From: an uncultured Lachnospiraceae bacterium | GTDB taxonomy: Bacteria; Bacillota; Clostridia; Lachnospirales; Lachnospiraceae | Reading direction: 5' to 3' | NCBI GenBank assembly: GCA_947382625.1 | Contig: CANDAG010000015.1 | Coordinates: forward strand, 1-64,000 | Length of the DNA stretch: 64,000 nucleotides | Shown here: one piece after another, positions 17,755-26,567 of the stretch | Layout: each line of letters begins with the position of its first letter | How positions within the stretch are numbered: the first letter of the stretch is position 1 | The notes under the pieces: generated by a model | Databases searched by the model: none | What the model saw: only the letters and a program-made list of their open reading frames with translations | Told to the model about the DNA's origin: nothing | Made by a program: the position numbers and the translations under genes

Positions 17755-20049
17755 ATGAGTATGAAAACAGTAGGGAAACCTGTCAGAAAAAAGGACGCCA
17801 TGCAGCTGCTGACCGGGCAGCCGGTCTATACAGAGGATATAGCCCCGGCAGGCTGTCTGGTGGTCAAGCTTCTCCGCTCACCTCATGCCAGCGCCCTTAT
17901 CAAAAGCATCAGGAAGGATATTGCCCTGAAGGTGCCGGGGATCGAGGCCATCTATACCTGGGAGGACATCCCCAAGGGGCAGCGGCGGTTTACATTGGCG
18001 GGACAGACCTATCCGGAGGCAAGTCCTTATGACCGTCTGCTTTTGGACCGCAGGGTGCGGTATGTGGGGGATCCGGTGGCTATCGTTGCAGGGGCAGATG
18101 AGAAAAGTGTGGATAAGGCTTTATCCCTGATCCGGGTGGAATATCAGGTGGAGGAGCCGGTGCTGGATTTTCATAAGGCCAAGGATAATCCCATTCTGGT
18201 GCATCCGGAGGAGGATTGGGAAAGTCTGTGTCCGGTAGGAGCGGATCATAAACGGAATCTGTGCGCCCATGATGAGACATCGGAGGGGGACATTGAACAG
18301 GTGCTTTCGGAGTGCGATATTGTACTGGACCGGGTGTATCATACCAAAGCCTGCCAGCAGACCATGATGGAAACCTTCCGGACCTTCTGTACCATAGATC
18401 CCTATGGGCGTCTGCATGTGGTCAGCTCCACCCAGATCGTTTTTCACTGCCGCAGGATCATTGCCAATGCGCTTAATATTCCCAAATCCATGGTGCGGGT
18501 TTCCAAGCCAAGGATCGGCGGCGGCTTCGGAGCCAAACAGACCTCTGTTTCGGAGATTTATCCGGCTTTTGTTACCTGGAAGACCAAAAAGCCTTCCAAG
18601 ATCATTTTTTCCAGAGAGGAATCCATGACGGCCTCCACCCCCAGGCACGAGATGGAAATGCATGTGCGTCTGGGAGCCATGAAGGACGGACGTATCCGGG
18701 GGATCGACCTTTACACCTTATCCAATACGGGAGCCTATGGGGAGCACGGGCCTACAACGGTAGGGCTTTCCGGGCACAAGTCGATCCCTTTGTACGGGAA
18801 GTCGGAGGCATTTCGCTTTGTCAGTGATGTGGTTTACACCAATGTGATGTCAGCAGGGGCCTATCGGGGGTACGGAGCCACCCAGGGGCTTTTTGCAGTA
18901 GAGTCTGCCGTTAATGAGCTGGCAGCGGTGCTGAAGCGGGATCCCTTTTCTCTGCGGGAACAGAACATGGTCAGGGAGGGGGATGTGATGCCTGCCTATT
19001 ATGGACAGGTCAACAGCAGCTGTGCTCTGGACCGGTGTCTTTCCAGGGTACGGGAGATGATCGGCTGGGAGGAAAAGTACCCGGCAAGGGATATGGGGAA
19101 CGGAAAAATACGTAGTGTGGGTATGGGAATGGCCATGCAGGGGTCGGGCATTTCTAATGTGGATGTGGGAAGCGCAACCCTGAAGCTGGGAGACGAAGGG
19201 CATTATCAGCTGATCATTGGAGCCGCCGATATGGGAACAGGGTGCGATACCATTCTGGCTCAGATCGCTGCGGAGGTTTTAGAGTGTGAAATAGAGGAGA
19301 TCACCGTGTTCGGTGCGGATACCGATGCGTCTCCCTATGATTCCGGATCTTATGCTTCCAGTACGACTTATATTACAGGGAAGGCAGTGGAGGACTGCGC
19401 CTTAAAGCTGCGCCGGCAGATCTGCGCATTGGGGGCAAGTCTCCTTGGCTGTGGGGCGGATCAGACAGAGTTTGACGGAAAAAGTGTTACAAGGACAGGG
19501 GGAGGAGAGGCGGTAACCCTGCAGGAGATTGCTGCGGCTTCTATGTGCGGCAATGAGATTCCTTTACAGGAGACGGTCACCCACAGCTCTCCCATTTCAC
19601 CGCCACCGTTTATGACAGGGGCGGCAGAGATTGAGGTGGATACAGGAACCGGAGAGGTGAAGGTGCTGAATTACGCCGCTGTAGTGGACTGCGGCACGCC
19701 CATTAACCCGAATCTTGCCAGAGTGCAGGCGGAAGGGGGGATCCTGCAGGGAATCGGCATGACCCTGACGGAAAATATCACCTATGATGAGAAAGGGAGA
19801 GTACTTCAGAATTCCCTGATGCAGTATAAGATCCCTACCCGGCTGGATATCGGCCATATTCAGGTGGAATTTGAAAACAGCTATGAAAAGGCCGGTCCCT
19901 TTGGGGCAAAATCCATTGGTGAGGTGGTGATCAATACGCCCCTGCCGGCCATTACAGACGCCATTTTTAATGCTACAGGACTGCGGTTCCGGGAGCTTCC
20001 GGTGACACCGGAGCAGATCGCCATGGGATATGCGCAGAAGAAAGAATAG
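17755..20049 (+). CDS. Xanthine dehydrogenase-type molybdopterin-binding subunit
   Basis: A 764-residue catalytic subunit. Visible family motifs are the cofactor-contact loops GGGFGAKQTSVSE and AYRGYGATQGLFAVE, and the C-terminal GPFGAKSIGEVV, whose glutamate is the expected base for hydroxylation. The order FAD, FeS, Mo and the three-polypeptide form match xanthine/nicotinate/purine hydroxylases of Clostridia. The substrate is not certain. The adjacent Mo-type transporter and MocA-like protein supply the cofactor. A nucleobase permease 7 kb upstream makes a purine substrate attractive, though unproven. ATG 17755 follows AAGGGGGG. Confidence 0.9.
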   Translation: MSMKTVGKPVRKKDAMQLLTGQPVYTEDIAPAGCLVVKLLRSPHASALIKSIRKDIALKVPGIEAIYTWEDIPKGQRRFTLAGQTYPEASPYDRLLLDRRVRYVGDPVAIVAGADEKSVDKALSLIRVEYQVEEPVLDFHKAKDNPILVHPEEDWESLCPVGADHKRNLCAHDETSEGDIEQVLSECDIVLDRVYHTKACQQTMMETFRTFCTIDPYGRLHVVSSTQIVFHCRRIIANALNIPKSMVRVSKPRIGGGFGAKQTSVSEIYPAFVTWKTKKPSKIIFSREESMTASTPRHEMEMHVRLGAMKDGRIRGIDLYTLSNTGAYGEHGPTTVGLSGHKSIPLYGKSEAFRFVSDVVYTNVMSAGAYRGYGATQGLFAVESAVNELAAVLKRDPFSLREQNMVREGDVMPAYYGQVNSSCALDRCLSRVREMIGWEEKYPARDMGNGKIRSVGMGMAMQGSGISNVDVGSATLKLGDEGHYQLIIGAADMGTGCDTILAQIAAEVLECEIEEITVFGADTDASPYDSGSYASSTTYITGKAVEDCALKLRRQICALGASLLGCGADQTEFDGKSVTRTGGGEAVTLQEIAAASMCGNEIPLQETVTHSSPISPPPFMTGAAEIEVDTGTGEVKVLNYAAVVDCGTPINPNLARVQAEGGILQGIGMTLTENITYDEKGRVLQNSLMQYKIPTRLDIGHIQVEFENSYEKAGPFGAKSIGEVVINTPLPAITDAIFNATGLRFRELPVTPEQIAMGYAQKKE

Positions 20050-20050
20050 C

Positions 20051-20069
20051 GGCAACTATTCAGTCAGGA
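20051..20069 (-). repeat. Repeat family A, end fragment
   Basis: GGCAACTATTCAGTCAGGA matches the reverse-oriented copy at 63527-63545 in 17 of 19 positions. Only one terminal part is present, just after the molybdopterin subunit stop. Confidence 0.45.
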
Positions 20070-20139
20070 TATTTCTTGCATTAAAAATCCCGCTGTAATA
20101 TACTGATTCTATTGATTAAAAACAGACAAGGAGATTACT

Positions 20140-21276
20140 ATGGAAAAGAGAAAAATGGAGAAGCTGGGAATTGAAACCTCACTGTTAGGCTTCGGCTGTA
20201 TGCGTTTTCCTGTGCTGGAAAACGGGGAGATCAACGAGCCGGAAGCAGAGAAAATGCTGGATAAGGCCATTGCGGAGGGCGTGAATTATATCGATACCGC
20301 TTATCCTTATCATGGCGGAAAAAGTGAGATCGTTACCGGTAAGGTTTTGAAGAAATATGACAGGGATTCCTTTTTCCTTGCAACCAAGCTGCCCCTGTGG
20401 CTGGTAAAGAGCCGGGAGGATGTGGACAGATTTTTTGAGGAGCAGCTTGCAAAGCTTCAGACAGACCATATTGATTTTTATCTGCTCCATGCCCTGGACA
20501 GACAGCGTTGGGATCTGGTGAAGGAGCTTAAGATCGCCGAGCGTCTTGAGGAGCTGAAGGCGGAAGGAAAGATCAGATATTTGGGCTTTAGCTTCCACGA
20601 CAGCTATGAGGTCTTTGAGGAAATCTTAAATGCCAGAGAGTGGGATTTCTGTCAGATCCAGCTCAATTATATGGACGCTGAGGAGCAGGCCGGAGTAAAG
20701 GGCGCTTCCCTGGCAGCATCCAAAAATGTGCCGCTGGTGATCATGGAGCCTGTAAAGGGCGGTTCTCTTGCTGTTTTTGCAGATGATATCATGGGCAAAT
20801 TCCATGCTGCAGATCCGGAGGCCTCCGCCGCTTCCTTTGCCCTTCGCTGGGTAGGCAGCCTGCCGGGCGTGAAGGTGATCTTAAGCGGTATGTCCACCAT
20901 GGAGCAGGTGGAGGATAACCTGAAAACCTTCCGCAGCTTCAAACCCCTGTCAGAGGCAGAGCAGAAGCTGATCGAAGAGGTGACAGATACCATCAAGAGC
21001 CGTGTGCAGAACGGCTGTACCGGCTGCCGGTATTGCATGCCCTGTCCTGCAGGGGTAGATATCCCCGGCTGTTTCAAGACATGGAATACATATCATATGT
21101 ACCAGAATTATAATATGGTAAAAGGAAGATGGGAGAATGAGATCGGTGAGGCAAAGCAGGCGAAGAATTGCGTGAAATGCGGAAAATGTGAGCAGGCCTG
21201 CCCCCAGAAGCTTTCTATCCGTCAGGATCTTGAGAGAGTACAGGCGGATTTAGATAAGAAAGAAATGATCTTATAA
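20140..21276 (+). CDS. Aldo/keto reductase with C-terminal 2[4Fe-4S] domain
   Basis: A 378-residue fusion. Residues ~1-280 are an aldo/keto reductase barrel with the tetrad region NYIDTAYPYHGGKSE and the catalytic HALD segment. The tail carries CTGCRYCMPCPAGVDIP and CVKCGKCEQACPQ, eight cysteines suited to two [4Fe-4S] clusters. Such ferredoxin-type aldo/keto reductases are common in Clostridia; the substrate is unknown. It has its own AAGGAG site and is followed 17 bases later by a lipoprotein gene. Confidence 0.93.
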   Translation: MEKRKMEKLGIETSLLGFGCMRFPVLENGEINEPEAEKMLDKAIAEGVNYIDTAYPYHGGKSEIVTGKVLKKYDRDSFFLATKLPLWLVKSREDVDRFFEEQLAKLQTDHIDFYLLHALDRQRWDLVKELKIAERLEELKAEGKIRYLGFSFHDSYEVFEEILNAREWDFCQIQLNYMDAEEQAGVKGASLAASKNVPLVIMEPVKGGSLAVFADDIMGKFHAADPEASAASFALRWVGSLPGVKVILSGMSTMEQVEDNLKTFRSFKPLSEAEQKLIEEVTDTIKSRVQNGCTGCRYCMPCPAGVDIPGCFKTWNTYHMYQNYNMVKGRWENEIGEAKQAKNCVKCGKCEQACPQKLSIRQDLERVQADLDKKEMIL

Positions 21277-21293
21277 GGAGGAGAAATGAGGAG

Positions 21294-22490
21294 ATGAAGA
21301 AATTCAGAAGGTTATGGATCGCAGTCACACTGCTTATGGCCGTAGTGCTTGGAGGCTGCGGAGAGGCAGAGGTGACCATGAAGGAGTTTACCTCTGCAGA
21401 TGAGACGGTAAGCATCAGCATGAACGACAAATGGAACGTAGAGGATATGGGTATGGACAGCTGGGTGGCCGCCTTTACGGAGGACGGCTCCGAGGGGATC
21501 GTGGTCCTGCAGATGGCCAAGCACCTGTACAATATTGACAGCGTTGAAGGGATGAAGAGTGCTGTGGAGGATTCCTTTACCGCATCGGACGCCGTGGCTA
21601 TGGAGACAGCGCCATCGGTTCCCGGCCTTGACAATGTGGAAGCCTATAAGTGTGTGGTGACGGCCAGCGGCGTTAAGGGCGAGGGGATCACCGTGTACGG
21701 AGAGACGGACTATGCCTATTATGGAATTGTGTATGCCGCCAGGAAGATCGGTTCCGGAAAGGAAGCGTATTTTAGCAAGGTGTGTGAAACCTTTAAGGAA
21801 ACGGCTCCGGAAATCGAGAATGCTTCCACAGTGGCTTCTACCGATACGATCCTCTGGTTTGACGCCGCCTGCGCCGTTTTGACGGATGCCAACGGATGGG
21901 ATTATACCATGTTTGGCGGACTGCCTGCCAATGAAGACAGCGCGGCCATTACCCAGTCTCTTTTGGAGGAATGGTGGGGCGTGGAGGACAGAACTTCTGC
22001 CGAGGAAAACATGGACTGGCTGACGGGTGAAGGACACCGGGTAGAGTTTGCCGATTCCATGGCTTATCTGGAGGAGTCCGGGATCGGAGAGGTTCCTGCA
22101 GAAGAGAGAGCGGACTTTATGCTGGAAAACTTTGAGGTAGAGGAAGAAGAGGCAAGGAATTATGCGGACTGGTACGGCGTTTATGAGGAAAAAGGCGAGG
22201 ACGCCATAGCAGGATGGGATTACAGCCGGGCAATGTCCCTTTTGGGATATTATTATCTTGCAGGCTATTATACGGAAGAGGAAGCTCTGGATGCCTCACT
22301 TGCACTGGCACAGACGATCCAGACCTCTTTTGATTCCTGGGATGATTTCATGGAAAGCTATTTTGCAGGCTATGAGTATTGGGCAGAGGAAAGCAGTGAA
22401 GAGAGACGGGAGATTTACGCGGATCTCAAAGCGGCTTCGGATAACCCCTACAGCGTGGACTGGAACCTGAATCTGGAAAAGACATGGTAG
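21294..22490 (+). CDS. DUF1266-domain lipoprotein
   Basis: A 398-residue lipoprotein. The lipobox is AVVLGGCGEAE. Residues ~25-150 are a small beta-rich domain, and the C-terminal ~200 residues match DUF1266 (WDYSRAMSLLGYYYLAGYYT, then QTSFDSWDDFMESYFAGYEYW). The domain's function is not known. A tiny reading frame, ATG AGG AGA TGA at 21286-21297, overlaps the start ATG 21294, so re-initiation may influence expression. It stops four bases before the next gene. Confidence 0.82.
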   Translation: MKKFRRLWIAVTLLMAVVLGGCGEAEVTMKEFTSADETVSISMNDKWNVEDMGMDSWVAAFTEDGSEGIVVLQMAKHLYNIDSVEGMKSAVEDSFTASDAVAMETAPSVPGLDNVEAYKCVVTASGVKGEGITVYGETDYAYYGIVYAARKIGSGKEAYFSKVCETFKETAPEIENASTVASTDTILWFDAACAVLTDANGWDYTMFGGLPANEDSAAITQSLLEEWWGVEDRTSAEENMDWLTGEGHRVEFADSMAYLEESGIGEVPAEERADFMLENFEVEEEEARNYADWYGVYEEKGEDAIAGWDYSRAMSLLGYYYLAGYYTEEEALDASLALAQTIQTSFDSWDDFMESYFAGYEYWAEESSEERREIYADLKAASDNPYSVDWNLNLEKTW

Positions 22491-22494
22491 GCTT

Positions 22495-23418
22495 ATGAGA
22501 ATCGTAACACTGATCGAGAACACCCGGGGAAGGGCATCCTGCCCGGCAGAAGATCTGGTCAAAGATCCAGTCAAAGACCCGGCAAAACGCCCGGAGTGCC
22601 TTGCGGAGCACGGACTGAGCTTTTATATCGAAACGGCGAAGCATAAGCTGCTGGCTGATACGGGAGCCACCGGCGCATTCCTCGAGAACGCCGAAAGATT
22701 GGGCGTGGATGTGGGACAGGTGGACACGGTGGTGATCAGCCATGGACATTATGACCATGCCGGAGGCCTGCTCCGTTTTGCAGAAAAGAACCGGGAAGCC
22801 CGGATCTGGATCCGTAGCTCTGCCGGGGAATCCTTTTATCATCTGAGCGGTGAGAGGGAAAAGTATATTGGAATCCCGCCTCAGATCATGGAGTTTCCTC
22901 AGCTGAGACTGATCCATAAGGACGAGCAGCTGGATGACGAGCTGTTTCTCTTCGGAAACGTGACAGGAAGGAGACTGTGGCCCTCCGGGAATCGGGAGCT
23001 TAAGGTAAAAAGAGGCGGCGTATTCTTACAGGATGAATTTGCCCACGAGCAGTATCTTGTGATAGAGGAAAGAGAGCACGGAGAAAGAAAAAGGGTTTTG
23101 TTTTCGGGATGCGCCCACAATGGCATATTAAATATCCTGGACCGGTTCCGGGATATTTACGGAGAGGACCCGGCGGCAGTGTTCAGCGGTTTCCATATGC
23201 AAAAAAAGTCTGACTATACCCAGGAGGATGTGGAAACCATAAAGGCCATCGGGAAGGAATTAAGCCGGCTTAAGACAGTGTTTTATACGGGCCACTGTAC
23301 AGGAGAGATCCCCTTTGGGATTTTGAAGGAGTATATGGGTGAGCAGCTTGTATATGTGCACAGTGGAGATGAGGCGGATCTGTCAAACGTAGCCACACTT
23401 TACGGGCAGGCTTATTGA
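22495..23418 (+). CDS. Metallo-beta-lactamase-fold hydrolase (MJ0301/Tflp-like)
   Basis: A 307-residue MBL-fold protein. The metal motif is VVISHGHYDHAGGL, with further ligands in FSGCAHNGILNI and YTGHCTGE. The GHYDHAGG and CAHNG pattern belongs to the group often annotated as 7,8-dihydropterin-6-methyl-4-aminobenzene phosphate synthase-like, whose real substrates are mostly unknown. An insertion at ~18-35 (KDPVKDPAKRPE) is a short near-repeat not typical of the family. It closes a cluster and is followed by a strong terminator. Confidence 0.88.
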   Translation: MRIVTLIENTRGRASCPAEDLVKDPVKDPAKRPECLAEHGLSFYIETAKHKLLADTGATGAFLENAERLGVDVGQVDTVVISHGHYDHAGGLLRFAEKNREARIWIRSSAGESFYHLSGEREKYIGIPPQIMEFPQLRLIHKDEQLDDELFLFGNVTGRRLWPSGNRELKVKRGGVFLQDEFAHEQYLVIEEREHGERKRVLFSGCAHNGILNILDRFRDIYGEDPAAVFSGFHMQKKSDYTQEDVETIKAIGKELSRLKTVFYTGHCTGEIPFGILKEYMGEQLVYVHSGDEADLSNVATLYGQAY

Positions 23419-23423
23419 ATAGA

Positions 23424-23460
23424 GAAAGGCAGGAGTGGGAATAAGCTCCTGCCTTTCTTG
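23424..23460 (+). terminator. Intrinsic terminator
   Basis: A 12-base perfect stem, GAAAGGCAGGAG with CTCCTGCCTTTC, has a 10-base loop and a short T run. It ends the aldo/keto reductase-lipoprotein-MBL cluster. Confidence 0.9.
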
Positions 23461-23497
23461 ATATATAAATTTACCTTTCGAATGGATGCTCTATACA

Positions 23498-23634
23498 TTC
23501 GTGTGAATATCAGCATATTTTTCATGAAAAATAACATTAAAATGCATGAATATTTCTTTAAAAAGACAATATATTACACGAATATTTTTCGCTGATAACT
23601 CTATGTTGGACAAAACCAAAATAAATGGTACAAT
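23498..23634 (+). promoter_or_regulatory. surE: surE promoter and AT-rich palindromic region
   Basis: TTGGAC (23606-23611) and TACAAT (23629-23634) are 17 bases apart, a good vegetative promoter. Upstream is an AT-rich stretch with a perfect 16-bp palindrome ATTTTTCATGAAAAAT (23517-23532). It is flanked by inverted copies of ATTCGTGTGAATAT and ATTACACGAATATT. These could be operator sites for an unknown regulator. Confidence 0.55.
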
Positions 23635-23704
23635 GAAGCATGCTGATGCATGTATTGGGAAAAAGAAGAGGTTCGGACGGCAAGAAGGATAAGGAGGGGC
23701 AGCT

Positions 23705-24517
23705 ATGAGAATACTAGTGGTAAACGATGACGGAATAGAGGCAAAGGGGATAGAGGTCCTTGCCAGAGAGGCGGCCAAATTCGGAGAGGTGTGGGTGGTG
23801 GCACCGGACGAGCAGTGCAGCGCCATGTCTCAGTGTCTCACCCTGCGCAAAGAAATTTCTGTAAAGGAATGCGCTTTTCCGGTAAGAAGATTTCAGGCGG
23901 AGAATTTTCTTGCAGAAAAGCCAGTGCAAAAGGAAAGCCTGTTTGGAGGAAGGCTTCCGGCGGCCGGTGAATTTCAATTGGGAAAGGGCAGAGCCTTCAG
24001 GATCGGGGGAACTCCGGCGGATTGCGTCAGGATTGCCTTAAGCTATCTGATGCCGGAGAAACCGGACTATATCTTTTCTGGAATCAATTTTGGCTTTAAT
24101 ACCGGCTATGACATTGCCTATTCCGGTACGGTGGGAGCCGCTATGGAGGGGCTGATGAAGGAAATCCCGTCGGCGGCCTTTTCCATGGATTCCAACGGAG
24201 TCTACGGCACCGTGGAGAAATATCTGCCTGAAATTATAGAGGAGATTTTAGGAAGCGAGCCTTTAAAGGGAAAAATCTGGAATATTAATTTCCCGGGCTG
24301 TCCGGCCTCCGACTGCAGAGGGATCCTTCGAGACCGCCGGATCGCAGGGGCGCACCTTTACATAGACACATATAAAGAAAGATTAGACGCCGATGGAACG
24401 GTGTATCTGTCAGTGGAGGGTTCTTTCCATGAAGACATTGGCGCGGACAATGACTTAGAGGCGGTGAAAAACCGGTTTATCTCTATCGGTAAGATATCCG
24501 GTATGGTTTTTGGATAA
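23705..24517 (+). CDS. surE: 5'/3'-nucleotidase SurE
   Basis: A 270-residue member of the SurE phosphatase family, which dephosphorylates nucleoside monophosphates. The N-terminal metal site is ILVVNDDGIEAKG (D8, D9), followed by VAPDEQCSAMSQCLT and the SGINFGFNTGYDIAYSGTVGA segment holding the conserved Asn. It is slightly longer than the E. coli protein because of an insertion near residues 60-85. AAGGAGG precedes ATG 23705. It is monocistronic, with its own promoter. Confidence 0.93.
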   Translation: MRILVVNDDGIEAKGIEVLAREAAKFGEVWVVAPDEQCSAMSQCLTLRKEISVKECAFPVRRFQAENFLAEKPVQKESLFGGRLPAAGEFQLGKGRAFRIGGTPADCVRIALSYLMPEKPDYIFSGINFGFNTGYDIAYSGTVGAAMEGLMKEIPSAAFSMDSNGVYGTVEKYLPEIIEEILGSEPLKGKIWNINFPGCPASDCRGILRDRRIAGAHLYIDTYKERLDADGTVYLSVEGSFHEDIGADNDLEAVKNRFISIGKISGMVFG

Positions 24518-24549
24518 AGAGATCATCCTGCGCTTTGCCAGGGCATTTC

Positions 24550-25380
24550 TCACTCATCCACTAACCGCCCGATCACCACATACCTGGCCTCGTCGTAGTC
24601 ATAGGAGCAGGTGGAGAGTGTTACGAGACGGTCCTCTGCTCCCGGCTTCACATCGGAAATAAAGGTGGAAGCCTTGAGGGCGCGATCTAAGATTTCGTCC
24701 CGGTCCTTTAAGGAAGCAGGGAGACTATAGATCGGGTCATCTTCTTTGGTGGTATAACCGGCGATCAGCTCCAGCTTTTGGCGGCGACCCGGCGTGTAAA
24801 GGTACATGACAGGATGAGCCTCATAATATTCAGGGGCCTGGTAATTTAAAAGAGTCTTGAACATGGTGCCGTTTTTCATGTTATGTCCGTAAACAACGGT
24901 ATTCCAGTCAGAAAAATCAGCGCGGCAACGGTAATCAGCAAAAAGTGTGCCGCCCTTTGCGGCGCTGCCGTCAAGCAGCCGGTGCAGATAATGATCATTA
25001 TCCTCTGCCTGCGCGATCACATAATTGAGCCTGGTATCCGGGGAATAGATCCATGCCACAGCATCGCCGCTGATCTCATGGAGTCTGTCAAAGTCAATGG
25101 CGGCGGGGATTTGTAGCGCGTTGTCAGCCTCTGCTTTGCCGGAGGTCTTTTCCATGATAACTGCTTCCTCCCATAGGCTTTGGGAAAAGGAACTGCTTTT
25201 TACGCCTTCAAGCAGATAACCACCGATCTTCCATACAGAGACTGCCAAAACCGTAAGAAACAGGGCGTTGGCCAGAAGAAAGAGTATACGGGAGAAAAGA
25301 CTTTCTTTTCTCCTGTTTTTTTTATTTGACATAAGGACAGTTCGCGAAGCGTGCTGTCCGTTGTTTTTTGTTTTTTTCAT
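24550..25380 (-). CDS. srtB: Class B sortase
   Basis: A 276-residue membrane-anchored transpeptidase that joins surface proteins to the wall or pilus. It has one N-terminal membrane span, the catalytic His in VVYGHNMKNGTMF, the catalytic Cys in TLSTCSY and the Arg near the end (EARYVVIGRLV). The start at 25380 is supported by AAAGGAG six bases upstream. Residues about 6-18 (NNGQHASRTVLMS) are encoded by a copy of palindromic repeat B, inserted in frame. A second possible start is the Met inside it. No obvious sortase substrate is adjacent. Confidence 0.9.
   Translation of the reverse strand: MKKTKNNGQHASRTVLMSNKKNRRKESLFSRILFLLANALFLTVLAVSVWKIGGYLLEGVKSSSFSQSLWEEAVIMEKTSGKAEADNALQIPAAIDFDRLHEISGDAVAWIYSPDTRLNYVIAQAEDNDHYLHRLLDGSAAKGGTLFADYRCRADFSDWNTVVYGHNMKNGTMFKTLLNYQAPEYYEAHPVMYLYTPGRRQKLELIAGYTTKEDDPIYSLPASLKDRDEILDRALKASTFISDVKPGAEDRLVTLSTCSYDYDEARYVVIGRLVDE
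25326..25366 (-). repeat. Palindromic repeat family B, inside srtB
   Basis: On the minus strand this reads AACAACGGACAG ... CTGTCCTTATGTCAA, matching copy 50734-50773 closely. It lies inside the sortase reading frame near its 5' end. Its length leaves the frame open. Confidence 0.8.
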
Positions 25381-25468
25381 GTTACTCCTTTTGTGCCGCG
25401 GTGCGAGGGCCGTTATAAAACGCCCTTTTTGGAAACATGTTCACATTCACTGGCCTGTAAACTGGTAT

Positions 25469-25942
25469 TTATATAGATAGTTCGAATTCAATTTCGTGTC
25501 GCAAAGGTATAGAGTTTTCGCCAATTAGAGGAATATCTGGCTTTAATTTTCTTGAAATATCTAAAGCGTTATGAAACAAATGTACCATATCAAATCCCCT
25601 TTTTTGATAAAATCTAATAGCATTGATATTATCATTTGTTGTTATAAGAACAATTTTTTTGAGCCTTCTTTCCCTCGCTTCATGTATAACCTTTTCTACG
25701 AGTTTGCTTCCAATCCCCTGGTTTTCCAGCAAACTATCAAGAGACATTATTTCTAATATGCTGCCATAAACTATATACGTTATCAATCCAATAATATTTT
25801 CGTCTTTGCTAAAAAAGAATCCCTCTGTTTTAGTCATGTCAATAACTTTGCCGCGAATGACCATTGTTGTGGTATACCAATGCTCTTGGATAAATGCATT
25901 GACCAGATTTCTATTTAAGTCATTAATTCTCTCATATTTCAT
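25469..25942 (-). CDS. GNAT-family N-acetyltransferase
   Basis: A 157-residue GNAT protein. The acetyl-CoA loop is ENQGIGSKLVEKVIHEARER, followed by the typical NDNINAIRFYQKRGFDMVHLFH. The sequence is clearly more AT-rich than neighbouring genes and uses AT-ending codons, which suggests recent acquisition. It lies at the edge of an AT-rich islet that also holds an IS630 remnant and a candidate toxin-antitoxin locus. Substrate unknown. Confidence 0.85.
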   Translation of the reverse strand: MKYERINDLNRNLVNAFIQEHWYTTTMVIRGKVIDMTKTEGFFFSKDENIIGLITYIVYGSILEIMSLDSLLENQGIGSKLVEKVIHEARERRLKKIVLITTNDNINAIRFYQKRGFDMVHLFHNALDISRKLKPDIPLIGENSIPLRHEIEFELSI

Positions 25943-26121
25943 TATCAGTGCTCCTTAAAGATTCGATTTGCAGTACTATTATAACTTGTTTTTAACGGAC
26001 ACACAATTCCGAAAAGAGAGTAATAAAATAACGGATGTCAGAATGAAATTACTTACCGTAGAGAGTATAAGGGAACTATTAGAGTCAAAAGGGAAATCTC
26101 CTGTAAAATAAGTCATTTCTT

Positions 26122-26152
26122 CATAAAGAAAAAACAGGCACTGCAAGGTGCC
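26122..26152 (-). terminator. Minus-strand intrinsic terminator in the islet
   Basis: CAGGCAC and GTGCCTG form a 7-bp hairpin, followed on the minus strand by a run of T (TTTTTTC). It would terminate leftward transcription from the IS remnant side. The rest of 25943-26276 holds no gene I can support. Confidence 0.5.
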
Positions 26153-26276
26153 TGGTATTAAAAACGGTTTAGTTATTTAGGGAATGTGTGAACAGAATAG
26201 ATAGAAAATCTTCAAGCGTAGAAATGTATATGGCATCGTTGGAATTTTTGGCAAAGTGCAGTGAAGCGGGATTATA

Positions 26277-26501
26277 TTAAATGACTGACACGAGACAAAG
26301 GGATGTCATCAAGGAATTTGCAGCAGATGGAAAGGGAAGAAGTTTGTCAGCGATTGCCTGGTCTGCCATGCCTTCCGCTTTCAGCAGAAGGATCCTGGCT
26401 CTTTTATAGACCCTGGCTTCAACAGTTCCTTTTTTAAGGATAGCTTTTAGGTACGATTTATCATCATCGGAAAGAAAAATAGGTTTAGCATTTTTGACCA
26501 T
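26277..26501 (-). pseudogene. IS630-family transposase remnant (N-terminal HTH only)
   Basis: A 74-codon frame whose first ~55 residues (FLSDDDKSYLKAILKKGTVE, then ARVYKRARILLLKAEGMADQ) match the N-terminal helix-turn-helix region of IS630-type transposases. After AIADKL the frame runs into unrelated residues and stops, and no DDE catalytic domain follows. I did not find terminal inverted repeats. It is a decayed fragment. Confidence 0.6.
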
Positions 26502-26532
26502 TATTCCGCTTCACATAATTTCCCAGGGAATA

Positions 26533-26561
26533 TTGCAAACCAGATTTGCATATGCTATAAT
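26533..26561 (+). promoter_or_regulatory. Promoter of candidate antitoxin RNA
   Basis: TTGCAA (26533-26538) and an extended -10, TGCTATAAT (TATAAT at 26556-26561), are separated by 17 bases. No open reading frame with a ribosome site follows. The transcript would start near 26568 and meet a terminator after ~78 bases. Confidence 0.7.
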
Positions 26562-26567
26562 GCCAGT

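Noticed and set aside
26041-26110. A 22-codon reading frame (MKLLTVESIRELLESKG...)
   Set aside because: There is no ribosome site and no supporting context; probably chance or a decayed gene end.
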